9,523 nt of DNA from Nocardioidaceae bacterium (lineage in GTDB: Bacteria; Actinomycetota; Actinomycetes; Propionibacteriales; Nocardioidaceae), in assembly GCA_025966335.1 (NCBI GenBank), contig JAICRS010000108.1:1-9523 (forward strand). The letters are read 5' to 3'. A model generated the notes under the pieces. It saw only the letters and a list, made by a program, of their open reading frames with translations. It did not search any database and was not told the origin of the DNA. The position numbers and the translations under genes are program-made. Positions 1 to 5,654 of the stretch are shown one piece after another. Each line of letters opens with the position of its first letter. Position 1 is the first letter of the stretch.

Positions 1-905
1 AGCTTCTTGTTGATCTTGTAGCGGCCGACCTTGGCCAGGTCGTAGCGCTTCGGGTTGAAGTAGTAGTTCTGCAGCAGCGTCTGCGCAGCCTCACGCGTGG
101 GGGGTTCGCCCGGGCGCAGCTTGCGGTAGATGTCGAGCAGCGCGTCGTCCTGGCCCTCGGTGTGGTCCTTCTCGAGGGTCAGCATCATCGACTCGTACTC
201 GCCGAACTCCTCGCGGATCTGCTCGTTGGTCCAGCCGAGGGCCTTGAGCAGCACGGTGACGTTCTGCTTGCGCTTGCGGTCGAGGCGTACGCCGACCATG
301 TCGCGCTTGTCGATCTCGAACTCCAGCCAGGCACCCCTCGACGGGATGATCTTCGAGGTGAAGATGTCCTTGTCGGAGGTCTTGTCCGCGCTGCGCTCGA
401 AGTACACGCCGGGCGAACGGACCAGCTGGGAGACGACGACGCGCTCCGTGCCGTTGATGACGAAGGTGCCCTTGGGCGTCATCAGGGGGAAGTCCCCCAT
501 GAAGACGGTCTGGCCCTTGATCTCACCGGTGTCGTTGTTGGTGAACTCCGCCGACACGTAGAGCGGCGCGGAGTAGGTGAAGTCCTTCTCCTTGCACTCG
601 TCGACGGAGTACTTCGGGTCGTAGAACACGGGGTTCTCGAAGGAGAGGGACATCGTGTCCGAGAAGTCGGAGATCGGGGAGATCTCCTCGAAGATCTCCT
701 GGAGACCTGACTTCTGGCTGACGTCCTCTCCGGCTTCCATGCGCCGGTCGACGTCCTGCTGCCAGCGCTCGTTGCCGACCAGCCAGTCGAAGCTGTTGGT
801 CTGGAGCGCGAGAAGCTGCGGAACTTCGAGGGGTTCCTCGATCTTTGCGAAGGAGATGCGGCGGGGCGATTCAGTCTTGTTGCTGGCGTTGCGCGAGGCG
901 GCCAA
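1..905 (-). CDS. rpoB: RNA polymerase beta subunit, N-terminal part (3' end beyond window)
   Basis: This encodes the beta subunit of DNA-dependent RNA polymerase; beta and beta' together form the catalytic core. The 301 visible codons read continuously from a TTG start (MAASRNASNKTESPRRISFA) through typical RpoB blocks: LALQTNSFDWL (residues 33-43), FMGDFPLMTPKGTFVINGTE (135-154), VVVSQLVRSPGVYF (156-169), PSRGAWLEFEIDKRD (188-202). The VSQ at 158-160 corresponds to the N-terminal rifampicin-contact segment (V146-Q148 in E. coli) and looks wild type. The main rifampicin cluster lies outside the window. I chose the TTG because GGAAGGA sits six bases upstream and the protein start matches actinobacterial RpoB. 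The gene follows a non-coding gap of about 560 bases containing a candidate promoter, so it probably has its own transcription start. The family assignment is certain; the start is very likely. Confidence 0.97.
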   Translation of the reverse strand, partial: MAASRNASNKTESPRRISFAKIEEPLEVPQLLALQTNSFDWLVGNERWQQDVDRRMEAGEDVSQKSGLQEIFEEISPISDFSDTMSLSFENPVFYDPKYSVDECKEKDFTYSAPLYVSAEFTNNDTGEIKGQTVFMGDFPLMTPKGTFVINGTERVVVSQLVRSPGVYFERSADKTSDKDIFTSKIIPSRGAWLEFEIDKRDMVGVRLDRKRKQNVTVLLKALGWTNEQIREEFGEYESMMLTLEKDHTEGQDDALLDIYRKLRPGEPPTREAAQTLLQNYYFNPKRYDLAKVGRYKINKK

Positions 906-911
906 GAGGGG

Positions 912-918
912 TCCTTCC
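912..918 (-). promoter_or_regulatory. Shine-Dalgarno site of rpoB (TTG start)
   Basis: On the minus strand GGAAGGA lies six bases before the TTG at 905. It decides the unusual start codon. The preceding CCTT can pair with the AAGG of this site (CCTTCGGAAGG), giving a short weak stem that might modestly mask it. Confidence 0.75.
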
Positions 919-937
919 GAAGGCTCGCGGACTCATC

Positions 938-960
938 TGGTTGATGGCGCCGACCAACCA
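938..960 (-). promoter_or_regulatory. Hairpin in the rpoB leader
   Basis: The minus strand carries TGGTTGGT, then a seven-base loop CGGCGCC, then ATCAACCA. This is an eight-pair stem with one G-U pair, ending 32 bases before the rpoB start. It lies inside the leader expected from the promoter at 1013-1042. It could influence transcript stability or translation, but no function can be assigned from sequence alone. Confidence 0.4.
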
Positions 961-1012
961 CTGACCGGCCATGGGTCGGCAGGAGAGCATTTGAGGGCAG
1001 GCGCAAAGAACG

Positions 1013-1042
1013 ATATTAGCCTACGGGCAGGTCCGCCCACAA
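1013..1042 (-). promoter_or_regulatory. Candidate proximal rpoB promoter
   Basis: Minus-strand TTGTGG (1042-1037), an 18-base spacer and TAATAT (1018-1013) resemble a sigma-A/HrdB-type promoter. TAATAT is a striking AT-rich island in a GC-rich background. The predicted transcript would start near 1006, giving a leader of about 100 bases before the TTG. The -35 element is only a partial match. Confidence 0.5.
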
Positions 1043-1101
1043 CACAGCCGAGCCGCCGTCTTTGCGTCCTCGATCGCCGGACCCCTATTTGAACGGCGAG
1101 A

Positions 1102-1119
1102 GAACCACACCGGTGGCTC
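1102..1119 (-). promoter_or_regulatory. Tetraloop hairpin in the rpoB upstream region
   Basis: The minus strand reads GAGCCAC, loop CGGT, GTGGTTC: a seven-pair stem with one G-U pair. It would lie in the 5' end of a transcript made from the distal promoter candidate at 1134-1162. Its function is unknown. Confidence 0.3.
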
Positions 1120-1133
1120 ATGAACTGTCAGGA

Positions 1134-1162
1134 AGCATGAACCGATCCGGTTCCCGAGTCAA
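1134..1162 (-). promoter_or_regulatory. Candidate distal promoter with palindrome in its spacer
   Basis: Minus-strand TTGACT (1162-1157) is a near-consensus -35. It is followed after 17 bases by CATGCT (1139-1134), a weak -10. A perfect inverted repeat, GAACCGGATCGGTTC (1153-1139), fills most of the spacer and touches the -10, where an operator could sit. The -10 is poor, so the promoter call is tentative; the palindrome itself is plain in the sequence. Confidence 0.35.
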
Positions 1163-1225
1163 GCAAGTGCCGCTTGTTTTGGGGATAAAGTCCGCTTTCT
1201 CCGCCTGAAAAGCGCCCGTGGGGGC

Positions 1226-1255
1226 CACCGGACGGGGGTGGCAGCCGGTCCGGTG
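1226..1255. repeat. Inverted repeat, eight-bp stem with 14-base loop
   Basis: CACCGGAC (1226-1233) and GTCCGGTG (1248-1255) are perfect complements separated by 14 bases. The loop length equals that of the two hairpins at 1334-1412, but the sequence is different. No T-run follows on either strand, so it is not a classical terminator. It could still be a U-less terminator or a protein site. Confidence 0.5.
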
Positions 1256-1333
1256 CGGACCCGCCCGCGAACCGCCGTCGGCCGCTCCGGCACTGTGGGC
1301 AGGATCACGCCGGCTGGGTCGCACCGGCCGCAA

Positions 1334-1412
1334 CCGTTCCGGTTCACGTGCGCGGGAACGGTCGTGATCTTCGCGATCGGACGACCGTTGCCGCTCACGT
1401 GCGCCGCAACGG
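1334..1412. repeat. Tandem hairpin array with CACGTG loops, possible end of the mce operon
   Basis: Two 28-bp units, 1334-1361 and 1385-1412, each have a seven-bp stem around a 14-base loop. The stems are CCGTTCC/GGAACGG and CCGTTGC/GCAACGG, differing by a compensatory C-G to G-C swap. Both loops share TCACGTGCGC, with the palindrome CACGTG at 1345-1350 and 1396-1401. A third stem between them, AACGGTCGT (1357-1365) with ACGACCGTT (1381-1389), extended by GATC/GATC, uses arms of both units and so competes with them. The array begins 50 bases after the last open frame of the operon. It may end transcription without a U-tract, or be a double binding site for a dimeric regulator. Confidence 0.6.
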
Positions 1413-1462
1413 TAGTGGCGCTCTCGAGGGCGGACGGCCTGGTCAGCAGTTGGGTGACCCGG

Positions 1463-1888
1463 TCAGTAGGAGGTGATCCCGCCGACCAGCCAGCTGCCGT
1501 CCACCTTGACCATGTCGAACCGGACCCGGTTCAGGGCGGTGGTCGGCTCCCCGGAGCTCGCGGTGCTGACGGTGGTCTGGTCCACGAACAGGAGCACCGG
1601 CACCTCACCGTCGCCCGCGTCGCCGCCCTGCGGCATGGCCGCGGAGGCGAGCACCTCGGCGGTCACCTTCGCCTTGGTCTTCGTGGCGTTGTCGGTCACC
1701 AGGGAGTTGAAGGTGTCGACGTAGTCGGCCCGGTAGTCCTCGGTGAGGAACTTCGCGGCGGCGTTGCGGTCCGCGGTGAGCGACTGGTGGTCGTAGGAGA
1801 GAACCGCGACGGCCGCCCGCTCGGCAGCGGAGGGCGCTTGGTCGAGGGCGTCCTCGTAGGCGGTGGCTCGTTGATAGTCGACTCCGTG
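1463..1888 (-). pseudogene. Mce-associated domain stranded downstream of an in-frame stop
   Basis: Directly after the TAA that ends the J-like protein, the same frame stays open for 141 codons to a TGA. It reads HGVDYQRATAYEDALDQAP and on to FDMVKVDGSWLVGGITSY. The layout and the KVDGSWLV signature match the neighbouring Mce-associated protein (2328-2885), which resembles the mycobacterial Mas/OmamA-type proteins that support Mce complexes. There is no ATG, GTG or TTG in frame until GTG at 1699, which is 63 codons into the domain and has no Shine-Dalgarno site. An independent intact product is therefore unlikely. I read this as the C-terminal half of a fused gene of 283 codons (1463-2314) broken by a nonsense codon. 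Sequencing error or stop readthrough are alternatives. Confidence 0.75.
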
Positions 1889-2314
1889 TTAGACCGCGAG
1901 TCCCACGCCGACGGCCGCGAGCAGGCCGAGGACGGCGAGCACGGCCACGGGGACCGTCCGCTTCCTCCGGGTGGGCCCCTCGACGGGGGGCGGCGCCAGG
2001 TGCTCGGTCGTCTTCGTGGGACGGGTCAGCGTCGCCACGGCACCGGTCGGGGCCGGCGCGGATTCGGCGGCCGGAGCCCCATCCGGCTCGGAGACAGGGG
2101 TGGCCCTCCCCTGGACAGTCAGCTGCTCGTCGTACGCCGCGCGCCGTTCCGGGTCGAGCAGCACCCCCGCAGCCTCGTTGAACAGCCGGAACTGGGCCGA
2201 CGAGCCGCCGCTGCCGGGTTCGAACCGGTCCGCGGCGTCGCGCCAGGCACGCTTGATCTGGTCACGTCCGGCGTCCGGTGTGACGCCGAGCACGTCGTAC
2301 AGGGTCGGGTTCAT
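1889..2314 (-). CDS. J-like domain membrane protein, probably the truncated N-terminal half of a fused gene
   Basis: The 141-residue product has three parts. A J-like domain at residues 3-65 contains YDVLGVTPDA, IKRAWRDAADRF and FNEAAGVLLDPERRAAYDEQ, as in DnaJ helices I-III. A Pro/Ala/Thr-rich linker spans 66-114. A membrane segment after RRKR spans about 120-141. The HPD tripeptide needed to stimulate DnaK ATPase is absent; EPG stands in that region (residues 32-34), so classical co-chaperone activity is doubtful. The N-terminus should face the cytoplasm. GAGAGGA precedes the ATG by about eight bases, and the gene starts 13 bases after the stop of the Mce-associated gene. It ends in TAA exactly at the end of the membrane helix, whereas every neighbouring gene uses TGA. 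The frame then continues into an Mce-associated domain, so the protein is probably truncated. Confidence 0.8.
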   Translation of the reverse strand: MNPTLYDVLGVTPDAGRDQIKRAWRDAADRFEPGSGGSSAQFRLFNEAAGVLLDPERRAAYDEQLTVQGRATPVSEPDGAPAAESAPAPTGAVATLTRPTKTTEHLAPPPVEGPTRRKRTVPVAVLAVLGLLAAVGVGLAV

Positions 2315-2327
2315 CTCGCGATTCCTC

Positions 2328-2885
2328 TCACGCGACCGGGGTGAAGTCGTCCACGAGCCAGCTGCCGTCGACCTTGACCAGGGAGATCTCCCAGCGGAAG
2401 TGCCGCTGGCGGGTGTCGAACACGGTCTTCACGTCGGCGTCCGCGACGACGAGCACCTCCGCGGAGTCCTGGTCGAGGCTCGCCACGCCGGACGCGAGCA
2501 CGGTGCCCTCGGAGTCCATCTCGGCCTCCTGCACCGACGTCACGATGTCCTCCATCGCCTTGTCGAACTCGTCGCTGAACTTCGTGGTCAGCATCTCGCT
2601 GACCGATGCCTTGTAGTCCTCGACGGACTCGGAGTCGTAGTTGTTCACCCGGACGGTGAACTGCTCCGCGACCCGCGCGACCTCGTGCCGGGCGTCGACC
2701 GAGGCCTGCACCTCGCTGCGCTGGTCCAGCAGGAACGCGATCGCGGCTCCCGAGACGACGATGAGCAGCGTCAGCACCACCGCGAGAACGGCGCGCAGCG
2801 ATGATGACCGGTGGGGCGCGGCCGTCTCGACGGTCTCGGCGCTGTCATCCCGCACGGGGGCGTGGTTGTCGGTCGTCGTGGTCAC
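2328..2885 (-). CDS. Mce-associated membrane protein
   Basis: The 185-residue protein has a short polar N-terminus, one membrane helix (about residues 31-53, LRAVLAVVLTLLIVVSGAAI) and an extracytoplasmic domain. That domain ends in WEISLVKVDGSWLVDDFTPVA, an NTF2-like arrangement typical of Mce-associated (Mas) proteins in actinobacterial mce operons. In mycobacteria such proteins (for example OmamA, Rv0199) stabilise Mce transporter complexes. A similar role here is inferred. The GTG start at 2885 is chosen because AGGAAG lies seven bases upstream and the gene then begins four bases after the mceF stop. An ATG 20 codons further upstream would overlap mceF by 56 bases and is less likely. Its C-terminal signature recurs in the stranded domain at 1463-1888, so the two are paralogous. 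Confidence 0.88.
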   Translation of the reverse strand: MTTTTDNHAPVRDDSAETVETAAPHRSSSLRAVLAVVLTLLIVVSGAAIAFLLDQRSEVQASVDARHEVARVAEQFTVRVNNYDSESVEDYKASVSEMLTTKFSDEFDKAMEDIVTSVQEAEMDSEGTVLASGVASLDQDSAEVLVVADADVKTVFDTRQRHFRWEISLVKVDGSWLVDDFTPVA

Positions 2886-2889
2886 GGTG

Positions 2890-4179
2890 TCACTTCCTGG
2901 GTTCTGCGAGGGGCTGCAGGAGGAGCCATTTCCAGGAGTCCTCACCGAACGCGGCAGCGGCGCCGCCGGTGTAGGTCACGGACTCGCTGGGGCTCTCGTC
3001 GGAGTAGGTCACGGTTCCGGTCCCGGAATCGTACGTGCCGATCACGGGCGCCCGGTACGCCGCACCGGCGCGCGGGGCGTGCTGGGCACCGCGCGCGCTG
3101 CTCTGCGACTGCGGCTCCGTGCACCGCGCGTCCTCGTTCATCGGCAGGTCGCGGCGGTCCTGCGGGGTGCGGGTGTCGGTGCTCTCGTAGCCCTCGGTGC
3201 ACACGTGCGGCTCCTGGGTGAGGATCATCCCGAAGTGGGCGTCGTACAGGCCGGTCTGCTCGTCCTTGTCGACCACGGTGTAGCCGCCCTCGACGACGTA
3301 GGGGTAGAGCACCAGGATCTGCTCGATCCCGTCGAGGTGCTCGACGACGATCTCGCCGGTGGTGACCAGGTTGTTGATCAGCTGCCCGAGGTTCACCTCG
3401 TTCTCCTCGAGGAAGGTGCGCAGCTGGTTGGCGGTGGCGCTGCCGCTGTTGATCACCCGGCGCAGGTCGGCGTCGCTGGTCACCAGCGTGTCCGAGAGCA
3501 GCGCCAGGTCCCGCGCGAAGCTCTTGATCGACGAGGTGGAGTCGATCTGCGTGCGCAGGACGGTGTTGCTGTCCTGGATCAGCGCCTCGGTGATGTCGAA
3601 GTTCGCGTTCGCGGTCCGGATGAACGAGTTCGACGTGTCGATGATCCGGCCCAGGTTCTCACCGGTGCCGTTGAAGGCCTTGCCCATCTCGGAGACCACC
3701 GTGCGCAGGCTGTCCTTGTTGACCGAGTTGACCATCCTGTCGAGGTCCACCAGCAGCTTCGTCGACGAGATCGGGGTGTCGGTCTCCGCGTCGGCGATCT
3801 CCGACCCGTCCTCCAGGAACGGCCCGTCGTCGACGTTCGGCTGCAGCTCGACGTACTGCTCGCCGACCGCGGACCGGTTGCCGACCAGGGCGCCGGTGTC
3901 GGCCGGGATCGGTGCGGTGTCGTTGTCGATGTCGAGGAGTACGTCGACGCCTTGCTCGGTGAGCACCATGTCACCGACCTTGCCGATGCTGATGCCGCGG
4001 TAGGTGACCTCCGCGCCCTCGAAGATGCCGCCGGACTCCTGGAAGTGCGCGACCACCCGGTAGGAGTCGTCGAACAGCAGCCGGTCGAGCCGGGCGTAGC
4101 GGGCGCCGACGTAGGACACGCCCACCAGCGTGATCAGCACGAAGACCATCAGCTGGACCTTGGTTCGCTTCGTGATCAT
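2890..4179 (-). CDS. mceF: MCE family protein MceF
   Basis: The 429-residue product is the sixth MCE subunit. It has a membrane anchor at residues 8-28 (KVQLMVFVLITLVGVSYVG), an MCE/MlaD domain at about 38-114 (AHFQESGGIFEGAEVTYRGI, then SAVGEQYVELQP) and a long helical region at about 140-290. A tail from 291 on holds two cysteines (327, 353) and a low-complexity Ser/Ala/Gly stretch, ending in FGEDSWKWLLLQPL. MceA-F form a heterohexameric tube across the cell envelope that passes lipids to YrbE permeases powered by the Mkl ATPase. This is known from mycobacterial Mce1; the substrate here is unknown. The ATG at 4179 overlaps the mceE stop as ATGA and is followed by a basic segment and then the anchor. 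A start 43 codons upstream would add a stretch that is only mceE in another frame. Confidence 0.93.
   Translation of the reverse strand: MITKRTKVQLMVFVLITLVGVSYVGARYARLDRLLFDDSYRVVAHFQESGGIFEGAEVTYRGISIGKVGDMVLTEQGVDVLLDIDNDTAPIPADTGALVGNRSAVGEQYVELQPNVDDGPFLEDGSEIADAETDTPISSTKLLVDLDRMVNSVNKDSLRTVVSEMGKAFNGTGENLGRIIDTSNSFIRTANANFDITEALIQDSNTVLRTQIDSTSSIKSFARDLALLSDTLVTSDADLRRVINSGSATANQLRTFLEENEVNLGQLINNLVTTGEIVVEHLDGIEQILVLYPYVVEGGYTVVDKDEQTGLYDAHFGMILTQEPHVCTEGYESTDTRTPQDRRDLPMNEDARCTEPQSQSSARGAQHAPRAGAAYRAPVIGTYDSGTGTVTYSDESPSESVTYTGGAAAAFGEDSWKWLLLQPLAEPRK
2893..2898 (-). promoter_or_regulatory. Shine-Dalgarno site deciding the GTG start at 2885
   Basis: AGGAAG on the minus strand abuts the mceF stop codon and lies seven bases before GTG at 2885. 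It supports this start over the upstream ATG at 2945 and suggests re-initiation by ribosomes finishing mceF. Confidence 0.65.
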
Positions 4180-5654
4180 CGCTGCACCATCCCCTGGATC
4201 AGCAGGGCACCGAGGGTCGGGTCGTAGCCCAGCTCGGCGTGGGCACGCAGCGGGTCCCCGGCTCCTGGGCTCGTCGCGGACGTGGCAAAGCCCGGCGCGG
4301 TCCGGCACAGCAGCGGGATCCCGCAGTCGGCGCCGCCGTCCGCGTCGCCCTGGTCGGCTTCCTCACCGCCGGCACCCCCGTTGAGCGGGCCGGGGAGCTC
4401 GGGAAGATCCGGCAGCGGGCCGCCGCCGTCGCCGTTCCCGTCTCCGCCGGGAAGCGCGGCGCACAGCGGGTTGCCGGGCGCCAGGTTGCACAACCGCTTG
4501 ATCTGCTTGCCGGTGAGGTCCTCACACGCCTTGCCGCCAGGGTTCTGCAGGCACTTCTCGAGGTCGGTGAGCACCTCGGTCGGGTCGATCGGCAGCTCCG
4601 GCGGCTCGGGCAGACCCGGCAGGGTGGGCAACCCGTCCCGCAGGTCGATGTCGAGCTGGACGGACAGGTTGGTGTAGTCGCCCATGTGCAGGTTGCGGGC
4701 CTGCGCGGGGTTGCGGCCGACCACCTCGTCGACGAACGGGTAGGTCAAGAACACCTGGAACGCCTTGGGCAGCGCGTCGCCGGCCTCGGCCAGCTTGGTC
4801 AGGATCGGGTCGAGCTGCTCCAGGCTGTCGACGGTGGCCTCCTTCGACGCGCGGATCACGCGGGTGCCGACCGAGCTCAGCTCGGTGAGCGCGTCGAGCA
4901 TCTTCACCAGGTCGTCGCGCGGTCGGTCGATCGAGGCGAGCGCCGCCGGCATCTCGTCGAGCGCCAGCTCGATGGATCCTCGCTGCTCGTTGATCGAGAC
5001 CGCCAGCGCGTTGAGGCTCTCGATCGCCTCGATGATGTCGCCCTTGTTCTCGTCGAGCTGGCCCATGAACGTGTCGAGCTGGTCGAGCACCGAGCGTACG
5101 TCGCCCTCGCGTCCCTCCAGCGCCTTGTTCAGCTCCGTGGCGATCGTCTTCAACTGGGCCACGCCGCCGCCGTTGAGCAGCAGGGAGAGGGCACCGAGGA
5201 CCTCCTCGACCTCGGGGTTGCGGCCGCTGCGCGCGAGCGGTATCACGTCCCCGTCACCGAGCGGATTCGGGCTGGCGCCTTGCTCCGGCGGCTTCAACGA
5301 GACGAACTTCTCGCCGAGCAGGCTGGTCTGCCGGATCTCCGCCTCAGCGTTGTCGGGCAGCTTCACGTCGCCGCGCAGCTTCAGGGTGACGTCGGCGGTG
5401 TAGCCCTCGAGCTCGATCGAGTCGATCATCCCGACCGTCACGTCGTTGACCTTGACCGCGGACTGTGGCACCAGGTCCAGCACGTCGCGGAACTTCACGC
5501 GCACGGAGTACGGGTCGTCGCCCAGGTCGACGCCGCCCGGCAGCGGCAGCTTGTAGACCGAGAACTCGCATCCGGTCAGCGCCAGCGCCGCGATGCAGAG
5601 TGCGGCGGCAAGCCGGGCCACCCGACCGCGTCTCGTCACGGGCACGCGACTCAT
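4176..5654 (-). CDS. mceE: MCE family lipoprotein MceE
   Basis: The 492-residue MceE (LprK type) has a signal peptide ending in the lipobox LTGC, with the lipidated cysteine at residue 29, so it is anchored by lipid rather than by a helix. An MCE/MlaD domain follows at about 47-122 (VRVKFRDVLDLVPQSAVKVN, SLLGEKFVSLKPP). A helical region spans about 145-300, then a block resembling other MceE proteins (FQVFLTYPFVDEVVGRNPAQ). From about 340 the tail is rich in Pro, Gly and Asp and carries six cysteines (368, 377, 389, 398, 444, 450). Outside the membrane these could form three disulfides. The start is firm: ATG with GGAGGTGG four bases upstream, overlapping the mceD stop by ATGA. Confidence 0.95.
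   Translation of the reverse strand: MSRVPVTRRGRVARLAAALCIAALALTGCEFSVYKLPLPGGVDLGDDPYSVRVKFRDVLDLVPQSAVKVNDVTVGMIDSIELEGYTADVTLKLRGDVKLPDNAEAEIRQTSLLGEKFVSLKPPEQGASPNPLGDGDVIPLARSGRNPEVEEVLGALSLLLNGGGVAQLKTIATELNKALEGREGDVRSVLDQLDTFMGQLDENKGDIIEAIESLNALAVSINEQRGSIELALDEMPAALASIDRPRDDLVKMLDALTELSSVGTRVIRASKEATVDSLEQLDPILTKLAEAGDALPKAFQVFLTYPFVDEVVGRNPAQARNLHMGDYTNLSVQLDIDLRDGLPTLPGLPEPPELPIDPTEVLTDLEKCLQNPGGKACEDLTGKQIKRLCNLAPGNPLCAALPGGDGNGDGGGPLPDLPELPGPLNGGAGGEEADQGDADGGADCGIPLLCRTAPGFATSATSPGAGDPLRAHAELGYDPTLGALLIQGMVQR

Larger units (their letters stand above)
906..1462. other. Non-coding interval between the mce operon and rpoB
   Basis: I see no convincing gene here. Short open frames on both strands lack family features and shift with GC composition. 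The part near rpoB (906-1200) is relatively AT-rich and contains promoter-like elements and leader hairpins. The part near the mce operon (1200-1462) is very GC-rich and contains at least four strong inverted repeats. It therefore probably combines the end of the mce transcription unit with the rpoB promoter region. Confidence 0.75.

Noticed and set aside
482..1006. Minus-strand frame of 174 codons over the rpoB start
   Set aside because: It is an out-of-frame reading of rpoB, rich in Ser/Arg/Pro, and conflicts with the clear RpoB translation.
1118..1398. Short minus-strand frames of 71 and 79 codons between the mce operon and rpoB
   Set aside because: They overlap each other in different frames, are Arg/Pro/Gly-rich, cover the hairpins, and have no recognisable protein feature.
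1345..1401. Assigning the CACGTG palindromes to a named regulator
   Set aside because: The motif is short and no regulator gene is in the window, so naming a binding protein would be a guess.
1463..1699. A separate 78-codon gene starting at GTG 1699
   Set aside because: The start lies inside the Mce-associated domain, has no purine-rich site upstream, and the domain clearly extends further upstream to the TAA.
1238..2344. Plus-strand open frame of 368 codons crossing the intergenic region
   Set aside because: It runs through the hairpin array and then antisense to the J-like and Mce-associated frames; its composition is biased and no domain is visible.
2886..2945. Upstream ATG at 2945 for the Mce-associated gene
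   Set aside because: It would overlap mceF by 56 bases and lies far from the AGGAAG site that fits GTG 2885.
4180..4308. N-terminal extension of MceF from 4308
   Set aside because: The extra 43 residues are the last codons of mceE read in another frame; the ATGA junction start at 4179 gives a normal basic-plus-helix anchor.
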